DNA of 20,480 nucleotides from the NCBI GenBank assembly GCA_016718845.1, contig JADKCK010000073.1, positions 1 through 20,480 on the forward strand, given 5' to 3'. Shown piece by piece: positions 7,130 to 14,158 of this stretch. A program made the position numbers and the translations under genes. Every line of letters begins with the position of its first letter. Within the stretch, counting starts at the first letter, position 1. Source of the stretch: Sphingobacteriales bacterium (GTDB lineage Bacteria; Bacteroidota; Bacteroidia; Chitinophagales; UBA2359). Below the pieces are notes generated by a model. That model was not told the DNA's origin, ran no database searches, and was given only the letters and a program-made list of their open reading frames with translations.

Positions 7130-7846
7130 TTATGGGTGGTTGATTGACTCTTTTTCTATGCCATAAGGAACTCTCGGTGTTTTAGCCTGTATTTCCCTTT
7201 CTTCGGTAGTAGGGGAGGAGCTATGAGCAGCAACTTTTAAACCTAATTGGTACAAAAAAACGTCAAAATAAATTTTCTCTACCAAACGAAAAAAGTTACT
7301 GTTGCTTGTTTTGGCTCGGATGTTAACCAGCACGTTGTACAAATAGTTAGCGTTAAATGTGCCATCGGTATCGTTGTTGCTCACTAAGCTGTAAAACCGT
7401 TGAGCCTGTGCTGCGGTTAGTTTCAATTTGTCGAAGGCACAAATTTGTCTTTCTTTTTCGTGCAGATGGTCGCCAACACTTGCCCATTCGTATTTGTAAG
7501 CTCCGCCATCAATTTTTCGGGCATACTGTAATCCCAATTGGTTTTTTCGGGCATACAGGATTGTTACGAGTAGCACCACAAATTGGTCGCCCTCTGGTTG
7601 TATCACAATCTCTTTGCTTTTGCCTTTGATGATGATATTGCGGATATTGTACCGTTTGGGCGGAATGGTAACTACTAATGGTTGACAAATTTTGTGGATA
7701 CAAACTATTATAGCACCAAAGCAAAAAATTGCCGAAAAAGAGTAAAAACTGAAAAAAAACACGCCTAAATAAAGAAAAATAAGGACTGCCAAAAATAACA
7801 AGCCATTGCGCTTATAAGCACTCAATTTTTTTTTGTACTTTTGCAT
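7130..7846 (-). CDS. Hypothetical protein with two N-terminal membrane segments
   Basis: 238 aa, not recognised. A short basic leader (MQKYKKKLSAYKR) precedes two adjacent hydrophobic stretches, about residues 14-32 and 34-50, followed by a soluble domain of ~180 residues with a mixed alpha/beta appearance. The basic N-terminus suggests cytoplasmic orientation of both ends. Its companion at 6747-7085 follows in the same direction and the rep gene lies further downstream on the same strand. TACCTTTG (7949 to 7942) and TACTTTTG (7969 to 7962) on the minus strand are possible -7 elements. No catalytic motif is evident. Confidence 0.6.
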   Translation of the reverse strand: MQKYKKKLSAYKRNGLLFLAVLIFLYLGVFFFSFYSFSAIFCFGAIIVCIHKICQPLVVTIPPKRYNIRNIIIKGKSKEIVIQPEGDQFVVLLVTILYARKNQLGLQYARKIDGGAYKYEWASVGDHLHEKERQICAFDKLKLTAAQAQRFYSLVSNNDTDGTFNANYLYNVLVNIRAKTSNSNFFRLVEKIYFDVFLYQLGLKVAAHSSSPTTEEREIQAKTPRVPYGIEKESINHP

Positions 7847-7993
7847 CGCAAATTTAAGGTTTGTAGTGTGCAGGTTGCTCCTCGAAAAACTGCCTGCACA
7901 CTTTATAAAAGATAAAGTACCTATTAAAAGGTTTGCAGCTGCAAAGGTAGACTATAATCTACAAAAGTAGTACACTAAAAAAAACATTTATTT

Positions 7994-8236
7994 ATGTCAG
8001 ATTTAAAATTTTACAATTTATCGCTTATTGCCTGTGCTTATTTTGAGATATTGGGGAAGAAATACGATAAAAGTAATGTAAAAGATAGGCATAATGCAAT
8101 AAATAACTTTAGAAACAACAAGGTGTACATAAAAAAAGACGTACTTAAACAGGCTTTTGATTTATATATGGAACGTCTAAAAGTAGACTTTGAGGAATTA
8201 CAATTAGAAATTGAATCGGTTAATGACAAGAAATAA
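7994..8236 (+). CDS. Small hypothetical protein
   Basis: 80 aa, not recognised. The sequence is strongly helical and charged (KKDVLKQAFDLYMERLKVDFEELQLEIESVNDKK), with the C-terminal half likely a coiled coil. It has a clear ATG and is followed by a palindrome (8263-8298) and a terminator (8342-8380), supporting expression as a single gene. It diverges from the membrane-protein gene at 7846. Confidence 0.55.
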   Translation: MSDLKFYNLSLIACAYFEILGKKYDKSNVKDRHNAINNFRNNKVYIKKDVLKQAFDLYMERLKVDFEELQLEIESVNDKK

Positions 8237-8262
8237 TTTTCGATATAGTGATGTGCTACACT

Positions 8263-8298
8263 ATTTTTAAAGTGGTCGAATTTGACCACTTTAAAAAT
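8263..8298. repeat. 15-bp perfect inverted repeat
   Basis: ATTTTTAAAGTGGTC and GACCACTTTAAAAAT are perfect inverses around the loop GAATTT, 27 bp after the stop of the 80-aa gene. Part of it (TTTGACCACTT) also occurs at 6718-6728. It could be a terminator or an element end; a U tail after the stem is lacking. Confidence 0.65.
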
Positions 8299-8341
8299 AA
8301 GATAGGGTCACCTAATTTTGTGTATTGGACAGAAACAGACG

Positions 8342-8380
8342 AAAGGAGCTGCACCCTATTATTGGGCGCAGCTCCTTTTT
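8342..8380 (+). terminator. Rho-independent terminator
   Basis: AAAGGAGCTGC (8342-8352) pairs with GCAGCTCCTTT (8368-8378), and the T run follows directly. It would end transcription of the small gene at 7994-8236. Confidence 0.75.
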
Positions 8381-8446
8381 GTTTGTGGGTAAATAAGACA
8401 ACGTATGTTTTTATCCGGTTAAATTTTACAAACAACAACAAGGTGC

Positions 8447-8507
8447 AGATTATTGATATCGTGATATCGTGATGTAAAGATTATTGATATCATGGTATCA
8501 ATAATCC
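8447..8507. repeat. GATATC-rich palindromic interspersed repeat
   Basis: A standard two-part unit: AGATTATTGATATC, GTGATATC, GTGATGTAA, then a second AGATTATTGATATC ending in ATCAATAATC. It marks the left edge of the cassette-bearing module. Confidence 0.85.
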
Positions 8508-8636
8508 AGCAATTAAAAGGTTATGGTGGGGCTTATACCCAAAAAACGCACTACCTTTTTAGAGGGTAGTGCGTTTTGAAGTAATTGCAGTATGTAGTAA
8601 AAAAACTAAACATCAAGTGGGAATAGGTACTACGAA
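8508..8636. repeat. 129-bp direct repeat X, copy 1, with terminator hairpin
   Basis: Essentially identical to 12925-13053. It contains a strong hairpin with arms AAAACGCACTACC (8543-8555) and GGTAGTGCGTTTT (8565-8577). Both copies directly follow a GATATC palindrome, so the two elements travel together. Confidence 0.9.
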
Positions 8637-8656
8637 TATACAAAACGTTTTTTAAG

Positions 8657-8674
8657 AAGCGTTTCGCTTTTTTT
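8657..8674 (+). terminator. Short hairpin with T tail
   Basis: AAGCG, TTT loop, CGCTT, then a seven-T run (8668-8674). The stem is only 5 bp and no plus-strand gene lies just upstream, so it may be incidental. Confidence 0.35.
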
Positions 8675-8701
8675 CATGTATTTTGTCTGATACTTAATAT
8701 G

Positions 8702-8836
8702 GCTGGTAACGTTTTGGGGCTTGGCGAAGTGGGGGATTAGAAGTACTAATGTTCAAATTAGCACAAATGTTGATAGAAGTACTAATGTTCAAATTAGCAC
8801 AAATGCCCCCATTTTGCCAAACCCCTGTTGTGTGCC
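8702..8836 (-). repeat. attC-like recombination site A
   Basis: A 135-bp imperfect hairpin. GGGGCTTGGCGAAGTGGGGG pairs with the inverse of CCCCCATTTTGCCAAACCCC, around a centre holding two ~30-bp direct repeats (containing ACTAATGTTCAAATTAGCAC). The ends carry AAC (8708-8710) and GTT (8827-8829). On the minus strand it starts GGCACACAAC, nine bases after the methyltransferase stop, and ends GTTACCAGCC. GGCACACAAC is the exact inverse of GTTGTGTGCC at the other end of the RM cassette (10823 to 10814), as expected for an integron gene cassette. Core sites deviate from GTTRRRY beyond the GTT. Confidence 0.55.
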
Positions 8837-8844
8837 GTTTTTAT

Positions 8845-9834
8845 TTATATTACAGACAATTCGGTTTTCTCCTCTTTTGGAAATAACAATTCACTTTTAA
8901 ATGTTTGTGAATGTTGTGCATTTTTTATATTTTTCTTTGCGATTGCAGCATATTTCCCTATCATTTCTATACCAATAAAGTTTCTTTTTGCCTCAATTGC
9001 TGCAATAGCTGTTGTTCCACTTCCTAGAAAGGGGTCAAGAATAATGTCGCCTTCATCTGTATATAATCGTATTACACGAGAGGCTAACTCTTTGGGAAAC
9101 ATAGCAGGGTGTTCTTTGTTTGCCCTAACACTGGGTATTTCCCAGATTTGCCTATAACCCCATTCTTTCCATTCGCCTTGTGTCAATCTTTCACGATTCA
9201 CAGTGTACTCACCTGGTTTCCAAAAAATGTATAAATCTTCTGTCTCGCTTACACTTTTTAGCGTGTTAGTTGTCCATTTAGAATTTGCCCAAGCAGGGTC
9301 TTTTTTCCATATACGTTTATCATAAAGAAACAACCCTGCATCATAAGCGTATTGTTCTATATTCCCACCAACGAGTTTAATATGTGTACCTACTGCGTAT
9401 TTTCCTCCTCGTATATTGTTTCCATTAAGTCTTCTGTCAATAGTTTGTTCACTACATTTCAGCACTTCGGCAATTTGCCGTCTATTGTAATTAGGAAAGT
9501 CCGATTGTACTTTGAGAATCATATCTTTTGTCACATCACATTTTCTGTTTGCAGGATTCATCCCCATAATACGAGGCATTTTTTCATCTTGAAAAGCAAT
9601 TATATCTGCAATATTTATAACAAGGAACCCACCCGGTTTTAATACTTCATAATGTAATGTAATGATATTTTTTAATAATTCTTGCCAAGAATCATAAGTT
9701 GCCTCTTTTTCGTATTCTTTTCCTAAAAAATAAGGGGGGGACCAAAAAGATAATGCAATTGTATTAGGTGATATTTTTCTTATCAATGAAACAGAATCAC
9801 CACAATAAACTGTATTTACAGCCAAATTTTCCAT
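8845..9834 (-). CDS. Type II DNA (N4-cytosine) methyltransferase, BglI-system partner
   Basis: 329 aa from ATG 9834; an upstream in-frame start at 9870 would overlap the endonuclease gene and adds only a non-conserved leader. The catalytic motif SPPY (residues 32-35) precedes the SAM-binding motif FLGSGTT (~269-275), with PKELASRVIRLY just before it, the order of beta-class amino-methyltransferases; SPPY points to N4-cytosine. An inserted segment at ~100-145 contains a helix-turn-helix-like sequence (YNRRQIAEVLKCSEQTIDRR), unusual inside such an enzyme. It should protect the host at the site cut by the endonuclease encoded one base upstream; co-transcription is likely. The attC-like element A starts 8 bp after the stop. 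Confidence 0.85.
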   Translation of the reverse strand: MENLAVNTVYCGDSVSLIRKISPNTIALSFWSPPYFLGKEYEKEATYDSWQELLKNIITLHYEVLKPGGFLVINIADIIAFQDEKMPRIMGMNPANRKCDVTKDMILKVQSDFPNYNRRQIAEVLKCSEQTIDRRLNGNNIRGGKYAVGTHIKLVGGNIEQYAYDAGLFLYDKRIWKKDPAWANSKWTTNTLKSVSETEDLYIFWKPGEYTVNRERLTQGEWKEWGYRQIWEIPSVRANKEHPAMFPKELASRVIRLYTDEGDIILDPFLGSGTTAIAAIEAKRNFIGIEMIGKYAAIAKKNIKNAQHSQTFKSELLFPKEEKTELSVI

Positions 9835-9835
9835 A

Positions 9836-10717
9836 TTAAACGTAAATTTCTTTAACACGCCACATATCAATATTTTTTAACACGTCAAAAGATACTCTTG
9901 AACGAATTTTCCTTAAATCTTTTTTCTTATCATCTTTTCCAGGAAAAAACAGATTTGGGAAACTTTGCAAGTAATTTGGGTTATGAGTTAGTAATAGACC
10001 ATTAGGAATACAGGCAATTTTAATTTTTTCAAGAGGCTGTCCTATTGTTCCTATGCCGTCGTTGAGCATTTTATATACAGGTTTAATAACAAATGTTGTT
10101 AATGGTGCTATGGTATTGTCGCTCAAAACATAAACAGGGGAAAGAGAACTAAGGAAATTGTGTGAGACTAACTTGCCTTTTGCAACAATTGGGTCATTTA
10201 TAACACCTTCATCAATATTATCCCAGATACCCGAACCTGATACTTGATAAGGTGACATTACTGCGTGATTGAAGTCATCTCTTGGTCCAGCAGATTTTAT
10301 ATCAATAAAAATCCAAGCAGAATCTGTGATTTTAAGAGTTTGTCTAATTCTTTCGCTTGAAATTATACATCTTTCATCAGAACCCGAAGGTAGTCCTGAA
10401 TCTTTAATGGCAAAATTTGAGGCAAAATATCTTGATAATTTGCTACCAAACACTTTCTCCCCGACCTCTATCCACGGATATTGATCACCAATTGGCGACC
10501 TACCTCGATCAAGTGGTGTGTAGTTTTTCCAGAAAGAGTATAGATATGACGCTTCATTATAATCTCTTACTATTTCAGGCAATTGTAATTCAATGAAATG
10601 CAAAATTTCATTCATAACAAAATGTTCTATATCAATAAGGCATTTAGGATTACTTTTAAAGTAATTAACCGAAGATTGATATGAATCGTATTGCTCATTA
10701 ATAAACTGTTTAAACAT
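9836..10717 (-). CDS. BglI-like type II restriction endonuclease
   Basis: 293 aa, close in length and sequence to BglI (299 aa), recalled from its published sequence. Shared blocks include RDYNEA, PPLDRG (here TPLDRG), GDQ.PWIEVGEK, GSKL, a GLP-S/T-G-DER block, DIKS.GPRD, SP.QVSG.G.W, LSD.TIAP, IKP.Y.M, KIK.A..PNGL and PGKDD. BglI uses Asp116, Asp142 and Lys144; here Asp114 (GSDER) and Asp139/Lys141 (IDIK) take those places. BglI cuts GCCNNNNNGGC, so the same or a closely related specificity is inferred. TAACTTTG (10768 to 10761) could be the -7 element. The gene starts about 105 bp inside the cassette, reading from its 5' core site. The frame is intact. Confidence 0.88.
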   Translation of the reverse strand: MFKQFINEQYDSYQSSVNYFKSNPKCLIDIEHFVMNEILHFIELQLPEIVRDYNEASYLYSFWKNYTPLDRGRSPIGDQYPWIEVGEKVFGSKLSRYFASNFAIKDSGLPSGSDERCIISSERIRQTLKITDSAWIFIDIKSAGPRDDFNHAVMSPYQVSGSGIWDNIDEGVINDPIVAKGKLVSHNFLSSLSPVYVLSDNTIAPLTTFVIKPVYKMLNDGIGTIGQPLEKIKIACIPNGLLLTHNPNYLQSFPNLFFPGKDDKKKDLRKIRSRVSFDVLKNIDMWRVKEIYV

Positions 10718-10760
10718 CTATTTACGTCTTTTAATTGTAACTAATTTCTTAGTTTTTTGT

Positions 10761-10768
10761 CAAAGTTA
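10761..10768 (-). promoter_or_regulatory. Possible -7 element of the RM operon
   Basis: On the minus strand TAACTTTG fits TAnnTTTG and lies ~44 bp before the endonuclease ATG. No clear -33 box was found. Confidence 0.3.
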
Positions 10769-10813
10769 ACATTTTAAAACCACTTATTGAAGTTATGTTT
10801 GATTGTCTAAAAT

Positions 10814-10950
10814 GGCACACAACGTTTTGCGGCTTTGCGAAGGTGGGAAAATCGAAGCACAAATGTTCAATTTAGCACCAAAGCTCATACGAAGCACGAT
10901 GCTCAAATTTAGTACAAAAGCCCCACTTTTGCAAAACCGCTGTTACCTGC
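10814..10950 (-). repeat. attC-like recombination site B
   Basis: A 137-bp hairpin element homologous to site A. GTTTTGCGGCTTTGCGAAGG pairs with the inverse of CTTTTGCAAAACCGC, again with an internally duplicated centre (AATGTTCAATTTAGCACCAA and a variant). On the minus strand it begins GCAGGTAAC (10950 to 10942), ~50 bp after the cupin stop, and ends GTTGTGTGCC (10823 to 10814), the start of the RM cassette. Its GCAGGTAAC is the inverse of GTTACCTGC at the beginning of the upstream cassette (12284 to 12276). Confidence 0.55.
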
Positions 10951-11003
10951 TGGCGTTTTTTGTCAGTCGGAAAGTTTAATAATTATTCTGTCTTAATTTG
11001 AAA

Positions 11004-11291
11004 TTACTTAATGAGTATTAAGTTGCTTGTTGATTTTGAATTTATCCAATGCTTGGTATTAGGTTCAATGTTTACATAGTCACCTGTTTTCAATGTAAGT
11101 TTAATACCGTTCTCATTCTCAAAAATAGCTTCTCCTGTCAAACAAAGCAATAATGCTGGCACTTTTGTGATGTGTTCTTTCAATTGTTCGTTTGTCAATA
11201 TTTGTATTGAAGTAACATTTCCATTTTCTGTTTTAAATAGCGAAGCGGTAGAAATTGCTTTCGTGTCTTGATGCAAATCTTTTATATTCAT
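11004..11291 (-). CDS. Small cupin-domain protein
   Basis: 95 aa, single cupin fold. PALLLCLTGEAIFENENG and LKTGDYVNIEPNTKHWI correspond to the two conserved cupin motifs. The first motif lacks the usual HxH metal ligands, and only one histidine (KHW) remains in the second, so a metal-dependent enzymatic role is doubtful; a sensing or binding role is possible. Its ATG overlaps the upstream stop as ATGA, so it is translationally coupled. It is the last gene of the three-gene cassette; attC-like site B follows. Confidence 0.7.
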   Translation of the reverse strand: MNIKDLHQDTKAISTASLFKTENGNVTSIQILTNEQLKEHITKVPALLLCLTGEAIFENENGIKLTLKTGDYVNIEPNTKHWINSKSTSNLILIK

Positions 11292-11681
11292 TTTATTGTC
11301 TTTTTATTAATGGTGAAATAGGCGAAAAGAGTGAAACCCAACGTCAGAAAAATTCTAAATACCATTGCACTAATTGTTTTTGTTTCGTGAATACCACCAG
11401 ATTGGATATAGAAAAGGAAACCAACGAATGCAATAGTTAAAATTAAAGTTGCAAGACCTAATGCTCTAAATGTCCAATTTTTTGAAGAAAGAAGTCCATA
11501 AACTGAAATGAGATAAATAAAACTGCTTATGAAATTGGACCATACAACGAATAAAACATAGTTTCCTTCTTTTGTTCTTATGTCAAACAAATCAAAAAAT
11601 TACGGAAGTGCTTAAAAATATTGTCAGCAAGCCAAACCCTGTCAATACAGCAACTACCAAATAAAGTATTGCCTTTTTCAT
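11288..11681 (-). pseudogene. Small four-helix membrane protein, one-base frameshift
   Basis: The N-terminal part from ATG 11681 reads MKKAILYLVVAVLTGFGLL and a second half of the helix, then stops at TGA after SVIF. Removing one T from the six-T run (minus strand; plus-strand A run 11594-11599) restores SVIFDLFDIRTKEGNYVLFV and the remaining ~100 residues, with three more hydrophobic helices, ending IFLTLGFTLFAYFTINKK. The intact form would be about 130 aa. The start codon overlaps the upstream stop (ATGA) and the stop overlaps the cupin start in the same way, which supports both boundaries. Function unknown; the family is a small integral membrane protein of Bacteroidota. Confidence 0.65.
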
Positions 11682-12091
11682 AATTGAGTTAGCGGTTTCA
11701 TTTTAAGAAATGCAATTCCAAGCCAAACTACTGAAACTGTCATTGTTATTGCACCAATTAAAACTAAAACAGGTGGTAAGCCAAAATATACTTCTGATAG
11801 AATTCCAAGTGGCATTAATAAACCAGTCAGTGCTAACCAAGAAATAGCTTTAACATTTTTAAGTTTGTCACTAAAACGAAGCAATAAATATCCAATTAGA
11901 ATATTTAGAAATGCAAAAAGGTTTCCGTGAACATGAGCTAATCGAGTCTCAAAATGTTTACCAATGCTATAAGAATTCGCCCATTCAACTTTTCCTGGTG
12001 CAAAGTCACGAAGATAAATTAATAGAAACCCATAAGCCATAAAAAAGCCCATTGTCAAAAAGCCTATTGCGATGTTGTTTTTGCCGTTCAT
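11678..12091 (-). CDS. Four-helix membrane protein
   Basis: 137 aa from ATG 12091 (MNGKNNIAIGF); a TTG at 12124 is in frame but adds only 11 polar residues. Four hydrophobic segments are visible: near the N-terminus (IAIGFLTMGFFMAYGFLLIY), LFAFLNILIGYLLLRF, ISWLALTGLLMPLGIL and LVLIGAITMTVSVVWLGIAF. The loop before helix 2 carries histidines (GKHFETRLAHVHGN), which could bind heme or metal as in NnrS or oxidase-like membrane proteins; this is only a resemblance. It is the first gene of an ATGA-linked trio. Confidence 0.65.
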   Translation of the reverse strand: MNGKNNIAIGFLTMGFFMAYGFLLIYLRDFAPGKVEWANSYSIGKHFETRLAHVHGNLFAFLNILIGYLLLRFSDKLKNVKAISWLALTGLLMPLGILSEVYFGLPPVLVLIGAITMTVSVVWLGIAFLKMKPLTQL

Positions 12092-12275
12092 AATATTTGA
12101 TTTATAATGTGAATTGATATTCAACGAAGGTAGTGCTATTGTAGTCGGCTAAATATGATAAGTGTCACCTTATCTTAAAATATAGATTTCTTAGTCGGTC
12201 GAACAATAAATTTAGTGATGTGAGATCATTCTTGTTTGTCCAGAATGTCTCAATCTTGGGTCGTCAACTACGCTT

Positions 12276-12331
12276 GCAGGTAACTCGTTAATAGACGCAA
12301 GTGTGCGTTATTTGCGAGCGATTTGTTAAAA
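12276..12331 (-). repeat. Candidate short attC-like site C
   Basis: On the minus strand it runs from TTTTAAC (12331 to 12325) to GTTACCTGC (12284 to 12276), ~56 nt. The inner arms ATAACGCA (minus) and TGCGTCTAT face each other around CACT. The right core GTTACCTGC is the inverse of GCAGGTAAC at the far end of the same cassette (10950 to 10942). The size fits the smallest known attC sites. The arm pairing is imperfect and the outer boundary is uncertain. Confidence 0.4.
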
Positions 12332-12407
12332 GATATGGTTAACATTCTCTTTTATAAAGAATTGATTGTCTGTACTTTACAAAATACTTTATTTTTGCAA
12401 GCATAAA

Positions 12408-12440
12408 CAATACAAAAAACGCAATGCGTATTTTGTATTG
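12408..12440. repeat. Hairpin CAATACAAAA / TTTTGTATTG
   Basis: A near-perfect palindrome built around ACGCA/TGCGT. A second, shorter version lies 14 bp on at 12454-12481. Both share CAATACAAAA and ACGCAA. They may be operators or termini of a small element. Confidence 0.55.
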
Positions 12441-12453
12441 TCGGAAGTTGTAA

Positions 12454-12481
12454 CAATACAAAATACGCAACGCTTGTATTG
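12454..12481. repeat. Second CAATACAAAA hairpin
   Basis: CAATACAAAATACGCAA followed by CGCTTGTATTG, a degenerate palindrome related to 12408-12440. Confidence 0.5.
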
Positions 12482-12488
12482 CTATGTA

Positions 12489-12657
12489 CTAGTCAGTTTT
12501 TTTGTCCAATAAAATGACTTTATCACCCACAATTTTGGTCAAATAATGCTTGTTACCTTGCTTGTTGTTGTAGCTGTAGGTTTTGTTTTTGCTTGTTTGT
12601 ATTATTTCAAACGGCGTCTAAGGCACAGCCGACTTCAGTTACATTAATAACTACCAT
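12489..12657 (-). pseudogene. Small unknown gene, apparently frameshifted
   Basis: From ATG 12657 the frame reads MVVINVTEVGCALDAV then stops. A one-base shift near 12615 continues as PFEIIQTSKNKTYSYNNKQG and KHYLTKIVGDKVILLDKKTD to TAG at 12489-12491, giving about 56 aa. The second part is lysine/asparagine-rich with codon use like its neighbours, and TACCTTTG (12677 to 12670) upstream fits a -7 element. Not recognised; it may be a chance frame. Confidence 0.35.
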
Positions 12658-12718
12658 GATTTAGCGTTGCAAAGGTAAAGCAAAAAAATAGAAACAGAAA
12701 ATAATTCTCAAAAAAAGA

Positions 12719-12824
12719 AAAAATAATTTCGGGGCTATTTCCCAAGCTTATAGTATTAGGGTAGTACCTAATGTATTTCGGGGTGCAGCTTGTTTTGTTA
12801 TGGTGTATAAATAAAACACGAAGC
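12719..12824. repeat. Direct repeat Y, copy 1
   Basis: Matches 14961-15066 at a 2242-bp offset with few changes; contains GGGGCTATTTCCCAAGCTTA and GTAGTACCTAATGTATTTCG. Each copy runs directly into a GATATC palindrome, and together they bracket the DarTG module. Confidence 0.9.
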
Positions 12825-12924
12825 AGATTATTGATATCGTGATATCGTGATGTAAAGATTATTGATATCGTGATATCATGATATCATGATGTAAAGATTA
12901 TTGATATCATGGCATCAATAATCT
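12825..12924. repeat. GATATC-rich palindromic repeat, expanded copy
   Basis: Same family as 8447-8507 but with one extra internal unit: AGATTATTGATATC occurs three times and ATGATATC-type blocks vary. It ends ATCAATAATCT. Confidence 0.85.
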
Positions 12925-13053
12925 AGCAATTAAAAGGTTATGGTGGGGCTTATACCCAAAAAACGCACTACCTTTTTAGAGGGTAGTGCGTTTTGAAGTA
13001 ATTGCAGTATGTAGTAAAAAAACTAAACATCAAGTGGGAATAGGTACTACGAA
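12925..13053. repeat. 129-bp direct repeat X, copy 2, with terminator hairpin
   Basis: Essentially identical to 8508-8636, offset 4417 bp, including the AAAACGCACTACC / GGTAGTGCGTTTT hairpin at 12960-12994. It could terminate darTG transcription. The bases after it (13054-13120) include CTACTGGTAAC on the minus strand right after the darG stop, resembling the start of another attC-like site that is cut off by this repeat. Confidence 0.9.
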
Positions 13054-13120
13054 GCACTGTACTTGACTTAAGCATGTTACCCGTCATTGAACCAAACACC
13101 TGTTACCAGTAGGTCTTCAC

Positions 13121-14155
13121 TTAATTTAGGTGTAATTTCAAATTATTGATTGCTATTTGAATAAATTTTGGGTTGGTAAACAAAGTCTTCTTTCGGTCGC
13201 TCCAATTTTCCAACTCCTTCGTAATGGCTTCTTGTGTATTGGTATTTTTTTCCGCAATAATGAAATCAATTGTAGAAAGCAGTTCTAAACCAAAGGAAGA
13301 ATAAAATCCAGTTAAGAATGTTTTTGTTTTTTCTACGGTATTTTTGTGGACAGTATTTTCGGGTTTATCTAAAAAGTCATTCACTTCAATTTCAGCATCT
13401 AAGATTAAGCCCAATTCTTCAAATGGTTTTTTGTCTTTTGAGCTGTACCCCATAATGTAGCTTCCATTAAGGTAATATAAAACATGTTTTACTTTGCCCG
13501 AATAAGGTCCATAAAAATTAGGTTGAAAATCTAGCTTAAAGGATTCTTTTGCTCCAAAACGTTGCAGAAAATAAGCAATTTTTTCTGATGAAAATTCTGA
13601 AACAAACTCACCGTTACGAACCAATTCATACAAAACAGAAAGTAACATTGCCCTTGCGGGAGTTAGTTTTACTCTTTCTTTTTTCAATACTTCCTGAATT
13701 ACTACACTTGGCTCGTAGATATGAATGTCACAATCTACATCTGCCAAATGTTTTTCTAAAATCAGTTTCACTTTGTTCCAATCCAAACCACCATTGCCTG
13801 ACCCCAAAGCCGGAATAGCAATAGACTTAATGTTTTTTTCTTTAATTATTTTTACTAACTCTGTTAATCCTGTTTCAATGTATTGATATTCAGAAGGCAA
13901 ACGCCAATTGGTTTTTGTAGGGAAATTTATAATAGTTTTTTTGCCAACCAATAATGCTTCTTCTTCGGTAACTAATAGTTGACCTACTTTTAGTTCCTTG
14001 TTTTTGCAAGCATTTGAATACAGCTTAAAATTGTTGGGAAACATATTTTTAAACTGCAAAGCAATACCTTTGCCCATTACCCCCACGGTATTTACGGTGT
14101 TCACCAAAGCTTCTGCTTCGCTGTCTAACAAGTTGCCTGTTTTGTAGTATAGCAT
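13121..14155 (-). CDS. darG: DarG-like macrodomain antitoxin
   Basis: 344 aa. Residues 1 to ~155 form a macrodomain: TGNLLDSEAEALVNTVNTVG, GKGIALQFKNMFP and IPALGSGNGGLDW are its ADP-ribose-binding loops. The remaining ~190 residues match the DarG C-terminal domain, which binds and blocks the toxin. DarG removes ADP-ribose from DNA modified by DarT and so cancels its toxicity. Start ATG 14155 lies 3 bp after the restored darT stop, so the two are one operon with toxin first, the usual order. The frame is intact and of normal length. Confidence 0.9.
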   Translation of the reverse strand: MLYYKTGNLLDSEAEALVNTVNTVGVMGKGIALQFKNMFPNNFKLYSNACKNKELKVGQLLVTEEEALLVGKKTIINFPTKTNWRLPSEYQYIETGLTELVKIIKEKNIKSIAIPALGSGNGGLDWNKVKLILEKHLADVDCDIHIYEPSVVIQEVLKKERVKLTPARAMLLSVLYELVRNGEFVSEFSSEKIAYFLQRFGAKESFKLDFQPNFYGPYSGKVKHVLYYLNGSYIMGYSSKDKKPFEELGLILDAEIEVNDFLDKPENTVHKNTVEKTKTFLTGFYSSFGLELLSTIDFIIAEKNTNTQEAITKELENWSDRKKTLFTNPKFIQIAINNLKLHLN

Positions 14156-14158
14156 ATC

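Noticed and set aside
8300..8345. Possible insertion-sequence end (GGTCACCTAATTTTGTGTAT)
   Set aside because: It looks like some IS termini, but no matching inverted end, target duplication or transposase was found nearby.
8248..8472. Open frame of 74 codons on the plus strand, with an opposite one at 8256-8441
   Set aside because: They translate a 15-bp palindrome, a terminator hairpin and repeat sequence; no family resemblance and no independent start signal.
9836..10717. Possible nuclease of a novel defence system
   Set aside because: Blocks shared with BglI along the whole length and the adjacent methyltransferase identify a classical type II RM pair.
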